NCBI GenBank assembly: GCA_002404295.1
Contig: DHJK01000038.1
Location: forward strand, 48,921 to 54,263
Source of the DNA: Legionellales bacterium UBA4722
GTDB lineage: Bacteria; Pseudomonadota; Gammaproteobacteria; DSM-16500
DNA length: 5,343 nucleotides
Reading direction: 5' to 3'
Of this stretch, positions 1 through 5,343 are shown piece by piece. Position 1 is the first letter of the stretch. Every line of letters begins with the position of its first letter. A program made the translations under genes and the position numbers. The notes beneath the pieces were generated by a model. The model had not been told where the DNA came from. It worked only from the letters and a program-made list of their open reading frames with translations, and did not search any database.

Positions 1-2
1 CG

Positions 3-25
3 ACCTCTCCCGCAAGGGGAGAGGT
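3..25. repeat. Short GC-rich intergenic palindrome, copy 1
   Basis: This is a perfect 9-bp inverted repeat: the left arm at 3-11 (ACCTCTCCC) pairs with 17-25 (GGGAGAGGT) around a five-base loop GCAAG. It lies upstream of nuoF, in what is probably the nuoE-nuoF gap. The same arms recur after nuoG at 3671-3693 with only one loop base changed, so it is a dispersed repeat and not a chance hairpin. No run of T follows it (the next bases are TACTAATTTG), so it does not look like a classical intrinsic terminator. A REP-like, RNA-stabilising or processing role is inference. The window edge cuts off anything to the left of base 1, so the true extent of this copy is unknown. Confidence 0.8.
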
Positions 26-53
26 TACTAATTTGTATAACTAGTTTGTTGTT

Positions 54-57
54 AAGG
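54..57 (+). promoter_or_regulatory. Ribosome binding site of nuoF
   Basis: AAGG at 54-57 lies 8 bases before the GTG at 66. This is good Shine-Dalgarno spacing and supports the non-ATG start chosen for nuoF. Confidence 0.65.
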
Positions 58-65
58 TAATTATT

Positions 66-1337
66 GTGGCTAATGAAATTTGTTTTCGTACATTACACTT
101 AGACCAGCCTTGGACGCTTAAGACGTACCAGAGTGCCGGTGGTTATGTGCAATGGCAAAAAATACTAAAAGAAAAAACACCACCTTCTGAAATTATTGAA
201 ACACTTAAATTAGCTGCTTTGCGTGGTCGTGGCGGCGCGGGATTTCCTACCGGTTTAAAGTGGAGTTTCATCAAACATGATATGCCTGGGCAAAAATATG
301 TATTGTGTAATGCAGATGAAGGCGAGCCTGGCACATGTAAAGACCGTGAAATTTTGTTAATGAATCCCCATCAATTGATTGAAGGGATGCTGATTGGTTG
401 TTATGCCATGGGTGCAACGGTCGCTTATAATTATATACGTGGAGAATTTTGGGAACCTTTTCAGCGATTTGAAGCAGCATTGAAAGAAGCACGTCAAGCT
501 GGATATGTTGGCAAAAATATTTTGGGTTCAGACACTGAGGTTGAATTGCATTCTCATTTAGGTGCTGGTGCTTACATCTGTGGTGAAGAAACCGCACTGA
601 TGGAATCGTTAGAAGGCAAAAAAGGAATGCCGCGATTTAAACCGCCTTTTCCTGCAGGGCGTGGGTTATACGGTAAACCTACTACAATTAATAATGTTGA
701 AACGTTTGCGACCGTGCCCGTTATTTTAGAAAAAGGCGCAGAATGGTTTTTAAAATTAGGTAAACCGAATAATGGCGGTTGCAAAATATTCAGTGTCACA
801 GGTCACGTGAATAAACCGGGCAATTATGAAGTGCCATTGGGCACGCCATTTAAAGATTTATTGGCGATGGCAGGTGGTGTTCGAGATGGTCATCGTTTGA
901 AAGCGGTTATTCCAGGTGGTTCGTCGATGCCAGTTTTATCGGCTGAAGTGATGATGTCACTGGATATGGATTTTGATTCCATACAAAAAGCAGGCTCTGG
1001 TTTAGGATCAGGCGCTGTGATTGTGATGGATGAAACAGTTTGTATGGTGCGCACGTTAGCACGTCTTTCTAAATTTTATATGGAAGAATCTTGTGGACAA
1101 TGTACACCGTGTCGTGAAGGAACGGGTTGGGTCTATCGATTAGTGCAGAGTATTGAAGATGGTGTGGGCACGATGGAAGATATTGAAACATTACGTCGTG
1201 TGGCAAAAAATATTGAAGGGCGCACGATTTGTGCTTTTGGTGAAGCAGCAGCGTGGCCTGTAGGCGGCATGCTGAAATATTTTTATGATGAATTTGTTTA
1301 TCATGTGGAGCATAAGTGTTGTCCGACATCGAAATAG
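66..1337 (+). CDS. nuoF: NADH-quinone oxidoreductase subunit F (FMN/NADH-binding, 51 kDa type)
   Basis: This peripheral-arm subunit of complex I binds NADH and FMN and passes electrons into the iron-sulfur chain. The 423-residue length is normal for the family. A glycine-rich FMN/NADH segment, GRGGAGFPTGLKW, lies at about 54-66. The conserved NADEGEPGTCKDRE lies at 82-95 and GAGAYICGEETAL at 166-178. The N3 4Fe-4S ligands are C343, C346 and C349 in ESCGQCTPC, with C389 in RTICAFG. The cysteine in GTCKDRE also occurs in mitochondrial NDUFV1. The start is GTG at 66, supported by AAGG 8 bases upstream and by an N-terminus (MANEICFRTL) of the expected length. The 3' end overlaps nuoG by 22 bases; the overlap encodes the tail CCPTSK, which differs from the usual family ending. 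Nothing in the protein looks broken. It is predicted to be cytoplasmic, in the N-module with NuoE and NuoG. Confidence 0.97.
   Translation: MANEICFRTLHLDQPWTLKTYQSAGGYVQWQKILKEKTPPSEIIETLKLAALRGRGGAGFPTGLKWSFIKHDMPGQKYVLCNADEGEPGTCKDREILLMNPHQLIEGMLIGCYAMGATVAYNYIRGEFWEPFQRFEAALKEARQAGYVGKNILGSDTEVELHSHLGAGAYICGEETALMESLEGKKGMPRFKPPFPAGRGLYGKPTTINNVETFATVPVILEKGAEWFLKLGKPNNGGCKIFSVTGHVNKPGNYEVPLGTPFKDLLAMAGGVRDGHRLKAVIPGGSSMPVLSAEVMMSLDMDFDSIQKAGSGLGSGAVIVMDETVCMVRTLARLSKFYMEESCGQCTPCREGTGWVYRLVQSIEDGVGTMEDIETLRRVAKNIEGRTICAFGEAAAWPVGGMLKYFYDEFVYHVEHKCCPTSK
1307..1310 (+). promoter_or_regulatory. Ribosome binding site of nuoG inside the nuoF coding region
   Basis: GGAG at 1307-1310 lies within the last codons of nuoF. 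It is 5 bases from GTG 1316 and 8 bases from the immediately following in-frame TTG 1319. Either could be the real nuoG start; the spacing favours TTG slightly and codon preference favours GTG. Because the site is inside nuoF, translation of nuoG is likely to depend on ribosomes finishing nuoF (inference). Confidence 0.6.
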
Positions 1338-3667
1338 AAATTGATGGTAAGCCTTTAAAGGCAAAACCGAATAGCATGGTCATTCAAGTTGCGGATGAGG
1401 CGGGGATTTATATCCCACGTTTTTGTTATCACAAAGAATTGTCTGTGGCTGCTAATTGCCGTATGTGTTTAGTTGAAATGGAAAAATCACCTAAAGCAGT
1501 GCCTGCTTGTGCAACACCTGTTATGCCAGGCATGAAAATATTCACGCGCTCGCCTAAAGCATTGGCTGCGCAAAAAGCCGTGATGGAATTTCTCTTAATT
1601 AATCACCCGTTAGATTGCCCTATCTGCGATCAGGGTGGTGAATGTGAATTGCAAGATTTAAGCATGGGCTACGGCTCAGCAAATTCTTATTTTACGTTTG
1701 GTAAACGTTCCGTAGAAGATCAAGATATTGGCCCTTTGATTGAAACTGAAATGACGCGTTGCATTCAATGTACGCGTTGTGTGCGCTTTGGTGATGAAGT
1801 GGCGGGTTTGCGTGAGCTTGGCGCCACAGGGCGTGGTGAGCACATGGAAATTGGTACCTATGTCACGCATGCGATTAAGTCAGAAGTATCAGGTAATATT
1901 ATTGATCTTTGTCCAGTGGGTGCTTTAACGTCAAAACCATTTCGTTTTACGGCACGTGCGTGGGAATTAAATCAATTTCCTTCTATTGCACCGCATGATT
2001 GTCTTGGTACGAATATTAATGTGCATACGCGTAGAGGTGTTGTGATGCGCGTAGTGCCTCGTGAAAATTTTGCATTGAATGGAACGTGGATTGCGGATCG
2101 TGAACGTTATAGTTATTTAGGATTATATCATCCTGATCGTGTGACAAAACCGTTGATTCGTGTGAATGGTCATTGGCATACAACAGATTGGCAAACAGCG
2201 TTAGAGTTTGCAGTTAAAGGATTGCAAGATGTTATCAGTGCGGAAGGTGCCGATCAACTAGGGGCGTTAGCGTCACCGAATTCCACGACGGAAGAATTTT
2301 TTCTATTACAAAAAATATGGCGTCAGTTAGGCAGTTCCAACATTGATCATCGGTTACGTCAGGTTGATTTTAGTGATCAAGATAGTTTTGGATTGTATCC
2401 AAAATTAGAAGGTTCTGTTGCAGATTTAGAAAATTGTTCTACTATTCTTTTAGTCGGTTCGAATATACAAAAAGAACAACCATTAGCTGCATTGCGAGTG
2501 CGTAAAGCCGCGTTGAAAGGCGCGAATGTGGTTGCTGTTAATATGATGGATTATCGCTTTAATTTTAAAGTGAGTGATAAAAAAATTGCGGCGCCACATG
2601 ATTTTGTTTTTTCTTTAGCGGGCATTGCAAAAGCACTTTCACCTAAGCTTGCAGAGTTAGCGGATGTGTCGGTTTCAGAGCAAGATCGTTCGATTGCTGA
2701 GCGGCTGCGAACTGGCGAAAAAACGGTTATTTTATTAGGCGCACTTGCATTAAATCATCCGGAAGCAGCCATGATTCGTTGGTTGGCACAGATGATTGCG
2801 ACCGCTTCGAAAGGTACGCTGGTGATATTAACAGAAGGCGGCAATGCGGCGGGTGCGTGGCTTGCAGGAGCTATACCGCATCGAACAGCAGCGGGTGATA
2901 GAGTTCAACAAGGATTAGATGCGCGTGCGATGTTAGAACAAACGCGACAAGCTTATTTATTATTGAATGTGGATCCTGAATTGGATTGTGCGAATGCAAC
3001 GGCTGCGATGGATGCATTGACGGCCGCGAAGTTTGTGGTTTCGTTATCTGTTTTCAAAACAGAAGCGCTGGAACGTGTTGCAGATGTGATTTTACCGGTG
3101 ACGCCGTTTACAGAAACTGCCGGTACATTTGTGAATGTGACAGGGCAATGGCAAAGCTTTCGTGGGGTTGCGAGTGCGCATGAGGAATCGCGTCCGGCTT
3201 GGAAAGTATTGCGGGTGATGGGGAATTTGTTTCACTTGCAGGGATTTGATTATGAGGCGGCGGATGAGGTGTTGCAGGAATTGAAGTTGGCGATGCAGCA
3301 TAGTTCGTTGGTGGTGAAAGAGGGTGTAGGGTCATTAGTTAAGAAAAATGGGAATGGGTTGTCGCGGATTGGTGAAATTCCGATTTATGCAGGTGATGGG
3401 TTGGTGCGGCGGGCTGAGGCGTTGCAAAAGACGCAAGCGATTATTGATGGAGAGCTGGCTGCGGTGCGCGTGAATGCGCAGACGGCGACGGAATTAGGTT
3501 TGAGCGCTGGGAATATGGCGCGGGTGAAGCAGAATGGATCTGAAGTAAAATTACCGGTTGTGATTGATGAACGTGTACCATTGCAGGCTGTGTTTATAGC
3601 GGGTGGAATAATGGCGACGAAAGAGTTAAGTGAATTGTTTGGCAGAATTGAGGTATTACCCGCTTAG
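1316..3667 (+). CDS. nuoG: NADH-quinone oxidoreductase subunit G (75 kDa type, iron-sulfur)
   Basis: This large peripheral-arm subunit relays electrons from NuoF/NuoE towards NuoI. It is 783 residues long. The N-terminal 2Fe-2S domain has N1b ligands C37, C48, C51 and C65. The NADH-G domain holds the N5 ligands H97, C101, C104 and C110. The ferredoxin-like part has the N4 ligands C149, C152, C155 and C199. A molybdopterin-oxidoreductase-like fold follows, including ADVILPVTPFTETAGTFVN at 589-607, and a small C-terminal domain spans about 713-783. The segment after N4 has only one cysteine (C229), so the N7 cluster found in E. coli and Thermus is absent, as in mitochondria. The family's molybdopterin fold carries no cofactor in complex I. 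The start is GTG 1316 or TTG 1319 (one residue different), and it overlaps nuoF. The TAG stop at 3665-3667 lies inside a 21-bp inverted repeat. The last third of the gene is strikingly G-rich on this strand. Confidence 0.96.
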   Translation: MLSDIEIEIDGKPLKAKPNSMVIQVADEAGIYIPRFCYHKELSVAANCRMCLVEMEKSPKAVPACATPVMPGMKIFTRSPKALAAQKAVMEFLLINHPLDCPICDQGGECELQDLSMGYGSANSYFTFGKRSVEDQDIGPLIETEMTRCIQCTRCVRFGDEVAGLRELGATGRGEHMEIGTYVTHAIKSEVSGNIIDLCPVGALTSKPFRFTARAWELNQFPSIAPHDCLGTNINVHTRRGVVMRVVPRENFALNGTWIADRERYSYLGLYHPDRVTKPLIRVNGHWHTTDWQTALEFAVKGLQDVISAEGADQLGALASPNSTTEEFFLLQKIWRQLGSSNIDHRLRQVDFSDQDSFGLYPKLEGSVADLENCSTILLVGSNIQKEQPLAALRVRKAALKGANVVAVNMMDYRFNFKVSDKKIAAPHDFVFSLAGIAKALSPKLAELADVSVSEQDRSIAERLRTGEKTVILLGALALNHPEAAMIRWLAQMIATASKGTLVILTEGGNAAGAWLAGAIPHRTAAGDRVQQGLDARAMLEQTRQAYLLLNVDPELDCANATAAMDALTAAKFVVSLSVFKTEALERVADVILPVTPFTETAGTFVNVTGQWQSFRGVASAHEESRPAWKVLRVMGNLFHLQGFDYEAADEVLQELKLAMQHSSLVVKEGVGSLVKKNGNGLSRIGEIPIYAGDGLVRRAEALQKTQAIIDGELAAVRVNAQTATELGLSAGNMARVKQNGSEVKLPVVIDERVPLQAVFIAGGIMATKELSELFGRIEVLPA

Positions 3668-3705
3668 TACACCTCTCCCACAAGGGGAGAGGTGTGCTAA
3701 GCGGG
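3659..3705. repeat. Long inverted repeat at the nuoG stop codon, copy 2 of the palindrome
   Basis: The arms 3659-3679 and 3685-3705 pair over 21 positions. The only non-Watson-Crick pair is T3668/G3696, which is a U-G wobble in RNA, and the loop is ACAAG at 3680-3684. The core 3671-3693 matches the palindrome at 3-25 except for one loop base. The outer 12 bp are not part of the visible copy 1. The left arm covers the last nuoG codons (CCC GCT TAG). The right arm is GTGCTAAGCGGG at 3694-3705. The nearest T run is TTTTT at 3714-3718, nine bases after the stem, so a standard intrinsic terminator is unlikely. The position between nuoG and nuoH would suit an RNase barrier or a segmental stability element (inference). 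Confidence 0.88.
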
Positions 3706-3734
3706 AACGCGAATTTTTGAGTGAGTTATTAAAT

Positions 3735-3737
3735 AGG
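3735..3737 (+). promoter_or_regulatory. Weak ribosome binding site of nuoH
   Basis: AGG at 3735-3737, 9 bases before ATG 3747, is the only plausible Shine-Dalgarno match. A TAA at 3741-3743, in frame and only one codon upstream of the ATG, rules out a longer N-terminus. Initiation therefore looks weaker here than at nuoF, nuoG or nuoI. Confidence 0.35.
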
Positions 3738-3746
3738 CCCTAAAGT

Positions 3747-4769
3747 ATGGAAGGATTATTACTAGTCGGTTGGATTGTCGTGAAGATCATCGCGATCATC
3801 CTCGTACTATTGCTATCGGTTGCATATATCACTTTCCTTGAACGCAAGGTGATAAGCTATATGCAATGTCGAATAGGCCCAAATCGTATTGGTCCTCTGG
3901 GATTATTGCAGCCCATCGCCGACGTCATTAAGTTATTAAATAAAGAAATTATTTTCCCAGAAGCATCCAATCGCTATTTATTTGTGATTGCACCCATTAT
4001 TAGCTTAGGCACAGCACTAGCCGCATGGGCAGTGATCCCATTCGATAAAACCGCCGTGTTAGCAGATATCAATGCAGGTGTGTTATTTGTTTTAGCGCTT
4101 TCATCTTTAGGCGTGTACGGTATTTTAATAGCAGGCTGGGCATCCAATTCTAAATATGCCATGTTCGGTGCATTACGCGCCGCAGCACAATCTATTTCTT
4201 ATGAAATTTCGATGGGCTTTGCTTTGGTGGGTGTTATGATGGCAGCCGGTTCTTTGAACTTTCAAACCATTGTACAAGCACAGGCAGGTGGTATTTGGCA
4301 TTGGTATTGGCTGCCGTTATTCCCGCTCTTTATAGTGTATTGGATTTCAGGTATTGCGGAAACAAATCGCGCACCTTTTGATGTCGCGGAAGGTGAATCA
4401 GAATTGGTGGCAGGGTTTCATGTAGAATACTCTGGCGCTGTGTTTGCCTTATTTTTCTTGGCAGAATATGCCAATATGGTATTGATTTCGGCATTATTGG
4501 CTGTGATGTTTATGGGTGGTTGGCTCTCACCGTTCCAAGGAGTGCCTTATTTTGAATCATTATTTGCTTTCGTACCCGGTTTCGTATGGCTGCTGATAAA
4601 ATTAAGTTTCTTTTTGTTTTGTTATTTATGGTTTAGAGCGACTTTTCCGCGTTATCGCTATGATCAGATTATGCGTTTGGGTTGGAAAGTGTTGTTGCCA
4701 GTCACTATCGTATGGATTGTTGTGGTTGCTTTAGCGGTACAATTTAAAATGGGTCCCTGGTTTGTTTGA
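3747..4769 (+). CDS. nuoH: NADH-quinone oxidoreductase subunit H (membrane, ND1 type)
   Basis: This inner-membrane subunit of complex I docks the peripheral arm, helps form the quinone-access chamber, and links quinone reduction to proton pumping. The 340 residues are a normal length. About eight hydrophobic segments are visible, near residues 4-28, 77-97, 108-132, 150-168, 186-203, 229-257, 272-294 and 312-333. Signature loops are present: LERK at 31-34 followed by RIGPNRIGP at 42-50; AGWASNSKYA at 129-138; ETNRAPFD at 205-212 leading into the acidic quinone-site loop with E215, E217, E219 and E227 (HVEYSG at 225-230); and FRATFPRYRYDQ at 296-307. ATG 3747 is the only reasonable start because TAA lies in frame one codon upstream. 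Its first third uses more C-ending codons (ATC, CTC) than the end of nuoG. It is followed after 8 bases by nuoI. Confidence 0.97.
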   Translation: MEGLLLVGWIVVKIIAIILVLLLSVAYITFLERKVISYMQCRIGPNRIGPLGLLQPIADVIKLLNKEIIFPEASNRYLFVIAPIISLGTALAAWAVIPFDKTAVLADINAGVLFVLALSSLGVYGILIAGWASNSKYAMFGALRAAAQSISYEISMGFALVGVMMAAGSLNFQTIVQAQAGGIWHWYWLPLFPLFIVYWISGIAETNRAPFDVAEGESELVAGFHVEYSGAVFALFFLAEYANMVLISALLAVMFMGGWLSPFQGVPYFESLFAFVPGFVWLLIKLSFFLFCYLWFRATFPRYRYDQIMRLGWKVLLPVTIVWIVVVALAVQFKMGPWFV

Positions 4770-4771
4770 GG
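4768..4771 (+). promoter_or_regulatory. Ribosome binding site of nuoI overlapping the nuoH stop codon
   Basis: GAGG at 4768-4771 overlaps the nuoH TGA (4767-4769) and stands 6 bases before ATG 4778. This spacing decides for ATG 4778 over the upstream in-frame TTG at 4766, which would have its own start inside the binding site. The arrangement suggests translational coupling of nuoI to nuoH. Confidence 0.7.
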
Positions 4772-4777
4772 TATAGA

Positions 4778-5266
4778 ATGCGGCGATTGCTTCAGGTTAT
4801 TAAAAATTTTTCGCTTTGGGACTTGCTAGTCGGGCTAGGTCTGACGGGTCGTTACTTTTTTAAACGAAAAGTGACGGTGCAATATCCTGAAGAAAAAACA
4901 CCGATGTCACCAAGGTTTCGTGGTATTCATGCGTTGCGTCGGTATGCGAATGGGGAAGAGCGGTGTATTGCTTGTAAATTATGCGAGGCGGTTTGCCCGG
5001 CTTTGGCGATTACCATTGAGGCTGAGCCTAGGGAAGATGGATCGCGGCGTACGACGTTGTATGATATTGATTTGTTTAAGTGCGTTTATTGTGGGTTGTG
5101 TGAAGAAGCGTGCCCGGTGGATGCGGTTGTGTTGACGCGTAATCATGATTATCACTTTGAGAAGCGTGGGGAGAATATCCTGACTAAAGAGAAGTTGCTT
5201 GCGATTGGGGATAAGTATGAAGCGCAGATTGCGGCGGATAGGGCGGAAGATGCGGAGTATAGGTAG
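4778..5266 (+). CDS. nuoI: NADH-quinone oxidoreductase subunit I (2x[4Fe-4S] ferredoxin, TYKY type)
   Basis: This peripheral-arm ferredoxin carries electrons through clusters N6a and N6b towards N2 and the quinone site beside NuoH. With the start at ATG 4778 the protein is 162 residues, the usual size for proteobacterial NuoI. A TTG at 4766 would add four residues (MRYR) but would lack a free ribosome binding site. The N-terminal amphipathic stretch (about 4-28, including LWDLLVGLGLTGRYFF) fits membrane-surface attachment. Two ferredoxin motifs are intact: C63, C66, C69, C73 (CIACKLCEAVCP) and C102, C105, C108, C112 (CVYCGLCEEACP). The C-terminus has the family ending KYEAQIAADRAEDAEYR at 146-162. 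The latter part of the gene is rich in G-ending and GCG codons. nuoJ does not start within the remaining 77 bases of the window. Confidence 0.97.
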   Translation: MRRLLQVIKNFSLWDLLVGLGLTGRYFFKRKVTVQYPEEKTPMSPRFRGIHALRRYANGEERCIACKLCEAVCPALAITIEAEPREDGSRRTTLYDIDLFKCVYCGLCEEACPVDAVVLTRNHDYHFEKRGENILTKEKLLAIGDKYEAQIAADRAEDAEYR

Positions 5267-5291
5267 AGTAATAATTACAGTGATAGAAAGG

Positions 5292-5323
5292 CCCTCATCT
5301 TCGCGAAGGCGCTAGAAATCGAG
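5292..5323. repeat. Possible degenerate palindromic repeat after nuoI
   Basis: A perfect 10-base palindrome, CTTCGCGAAG, lies at 5299-5308 downstream of the nuoI stop. The surrounding bases (TCATCTTCGCGAAGGCG, then GAAATCGAG) resemble the widespread intergenic repeat with the core TCATTCCCGCGAAGGCGGG. In that element the outer arms would pair; here they have lost most pairing. Assignment to that family is from memory of the motif and is tentative. Confidence 0.35.
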
Positions 5324-5328
5324 CCCCT

Positions 5329-5343
5329 TCCCCCTCCGGGGGA
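5329..5343. repeat. GC-rich hairpin cut by the window edge
   Basis: TCCCCC at 5329-5334 pairs with GGGGGA at 5338-5343 around the loop TCC. The bases before it (CCCCT at 5324-5328) suggest the stem continues past the end of the window. It is a pyrimidine-arm/purine-arm palindrome similar in style to those at 3-25 and 3659-3705 but not identical in sequence. It lies in the gap after nuoI, presumably before nuoJ. Confidence 0.55.

Noticed and set aside
271..597. 108-residue open frame on the minus strand within nuoF
   Set aside because: It lies wholly opposite the conserved nuoF coding region, its translation has no recognisable domain, and it has no context of its own.
1069..1383. 104-residue minus-strand open frame across the nuoF/nuoG junction
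   Set aside because: It is antisense to the N3-cluster region of nuoF and the start of nuoG, with low-complexity, His/Leu-rich translation typical of a shadow frame.
2986..3183. 65-residue cysteine-rich open frame on the plus strand
   Set aside because: It is an alternate frame inside nuoG. The cysteines come from frame-shifted GCG/GTG/GAT-rich codons and show no spacing like a metal-binding motif.
3659..3718. Intrinsic terminator after nuoG
   Set aside because: The stem is strong, but the only T run (3714-3718) is nine bases past it and interrupted by AACGCGAA. Termination here would also cut an operon whose downstream genes belong to the same complex.
3715..3746. Internal promoter before nuoH (TTGAGT and TATTAAAT-like boxes)
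   Set aside because: The two boxes are only a few bases apart, far short of the usual 16-18 base spacer, and AT-rich words of this kind are expected by chance.
4766..4777. TTG 4766 as the nuoI start
   Set aside because: It overlaps the nuoH stop and the GAGG that serves ATG 4778. The ATG gives the usual 162-residue protein.
4920..5135. 71-residue plus-strand open frame inside nuoI
   Set aside because: It is a different frame of the ferredoxin-domain coding sequence, and the real frame has all eight cluster ligands.
1..5343. CRISPR array, phage or defence system
   Set aside because: There are no regularly spaced direct repeats. Only two palindrome copies, 3.7 kb apart, are present, and all coding capacity is explained by nuo genes.

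Overview
The window is an internal segment of a nuo operon, which encodes the proton-pumping NADH:quinone oxidoreductase (respiratory complex I). Four complete genes lie on the + strand in the conserved order nuoF, nuoG, nuoH, nuoI. nuoE would be expected upstream of base 1 and nuoJ beyond base 5343, but neither is visible. No transposase, phage, CRISPR, tRNA or rRNA gene was seen. No gene of unknown function could be supported on either strand, and the remaining open frames are shadows of the four nuo genes.

The protein sequences suggest an AT-leaning gammaproteobacterium, possibly of the Legionella/Coxiella kind. This is inference from family resemblance and codon use, not a database match. 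NuoG lacks the extra N7 iron-sulfur cluster of the Escherichia coli enzyme and resembles the 14-subunit, mitochondrial/alphaproteobacterial type of complex I.

Layout: bases 1-65 hold a perfect small palindrome and the nuoF ribosome binding site. nuoF (66-1337) overlaps nuoG (1316-3667) by 22 bases. A 79-base gap (3668-3746) carries a 21-bp inverted repeat that begins inside the last codons of nuoG. nuoH (3747-4769) is followed after 8 bases by nuoI (re-started at ATG 4778, ending 5266). The final 77 bases carry further palindromic sequence and run off the window.

Together, NuoF oxidises NADH through FMN and N3. NuoG carries electrons through N1b, N5 and N4, and NuoI through N6a and N6b. NuoH, with its neighbours, forms the membrane quinone-site subunit that couples reduction to proton translocation.

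The genes are ordinary. The more interesting layer is the intergenic DNA. A GC-rich palindrome occurs in the gaps before nuoF and after nuoG, and a related GC-rich hairpin begins after nuoI. The coupled junctions F/G and H/I have none. The copy after nuoG has mirrored flanks that embed the nuoG stop codon in the stem. Strand composition also changes abruptly from G-rich to C-leaning at that hairpin. I found no convincing undescribed multi-gene system.
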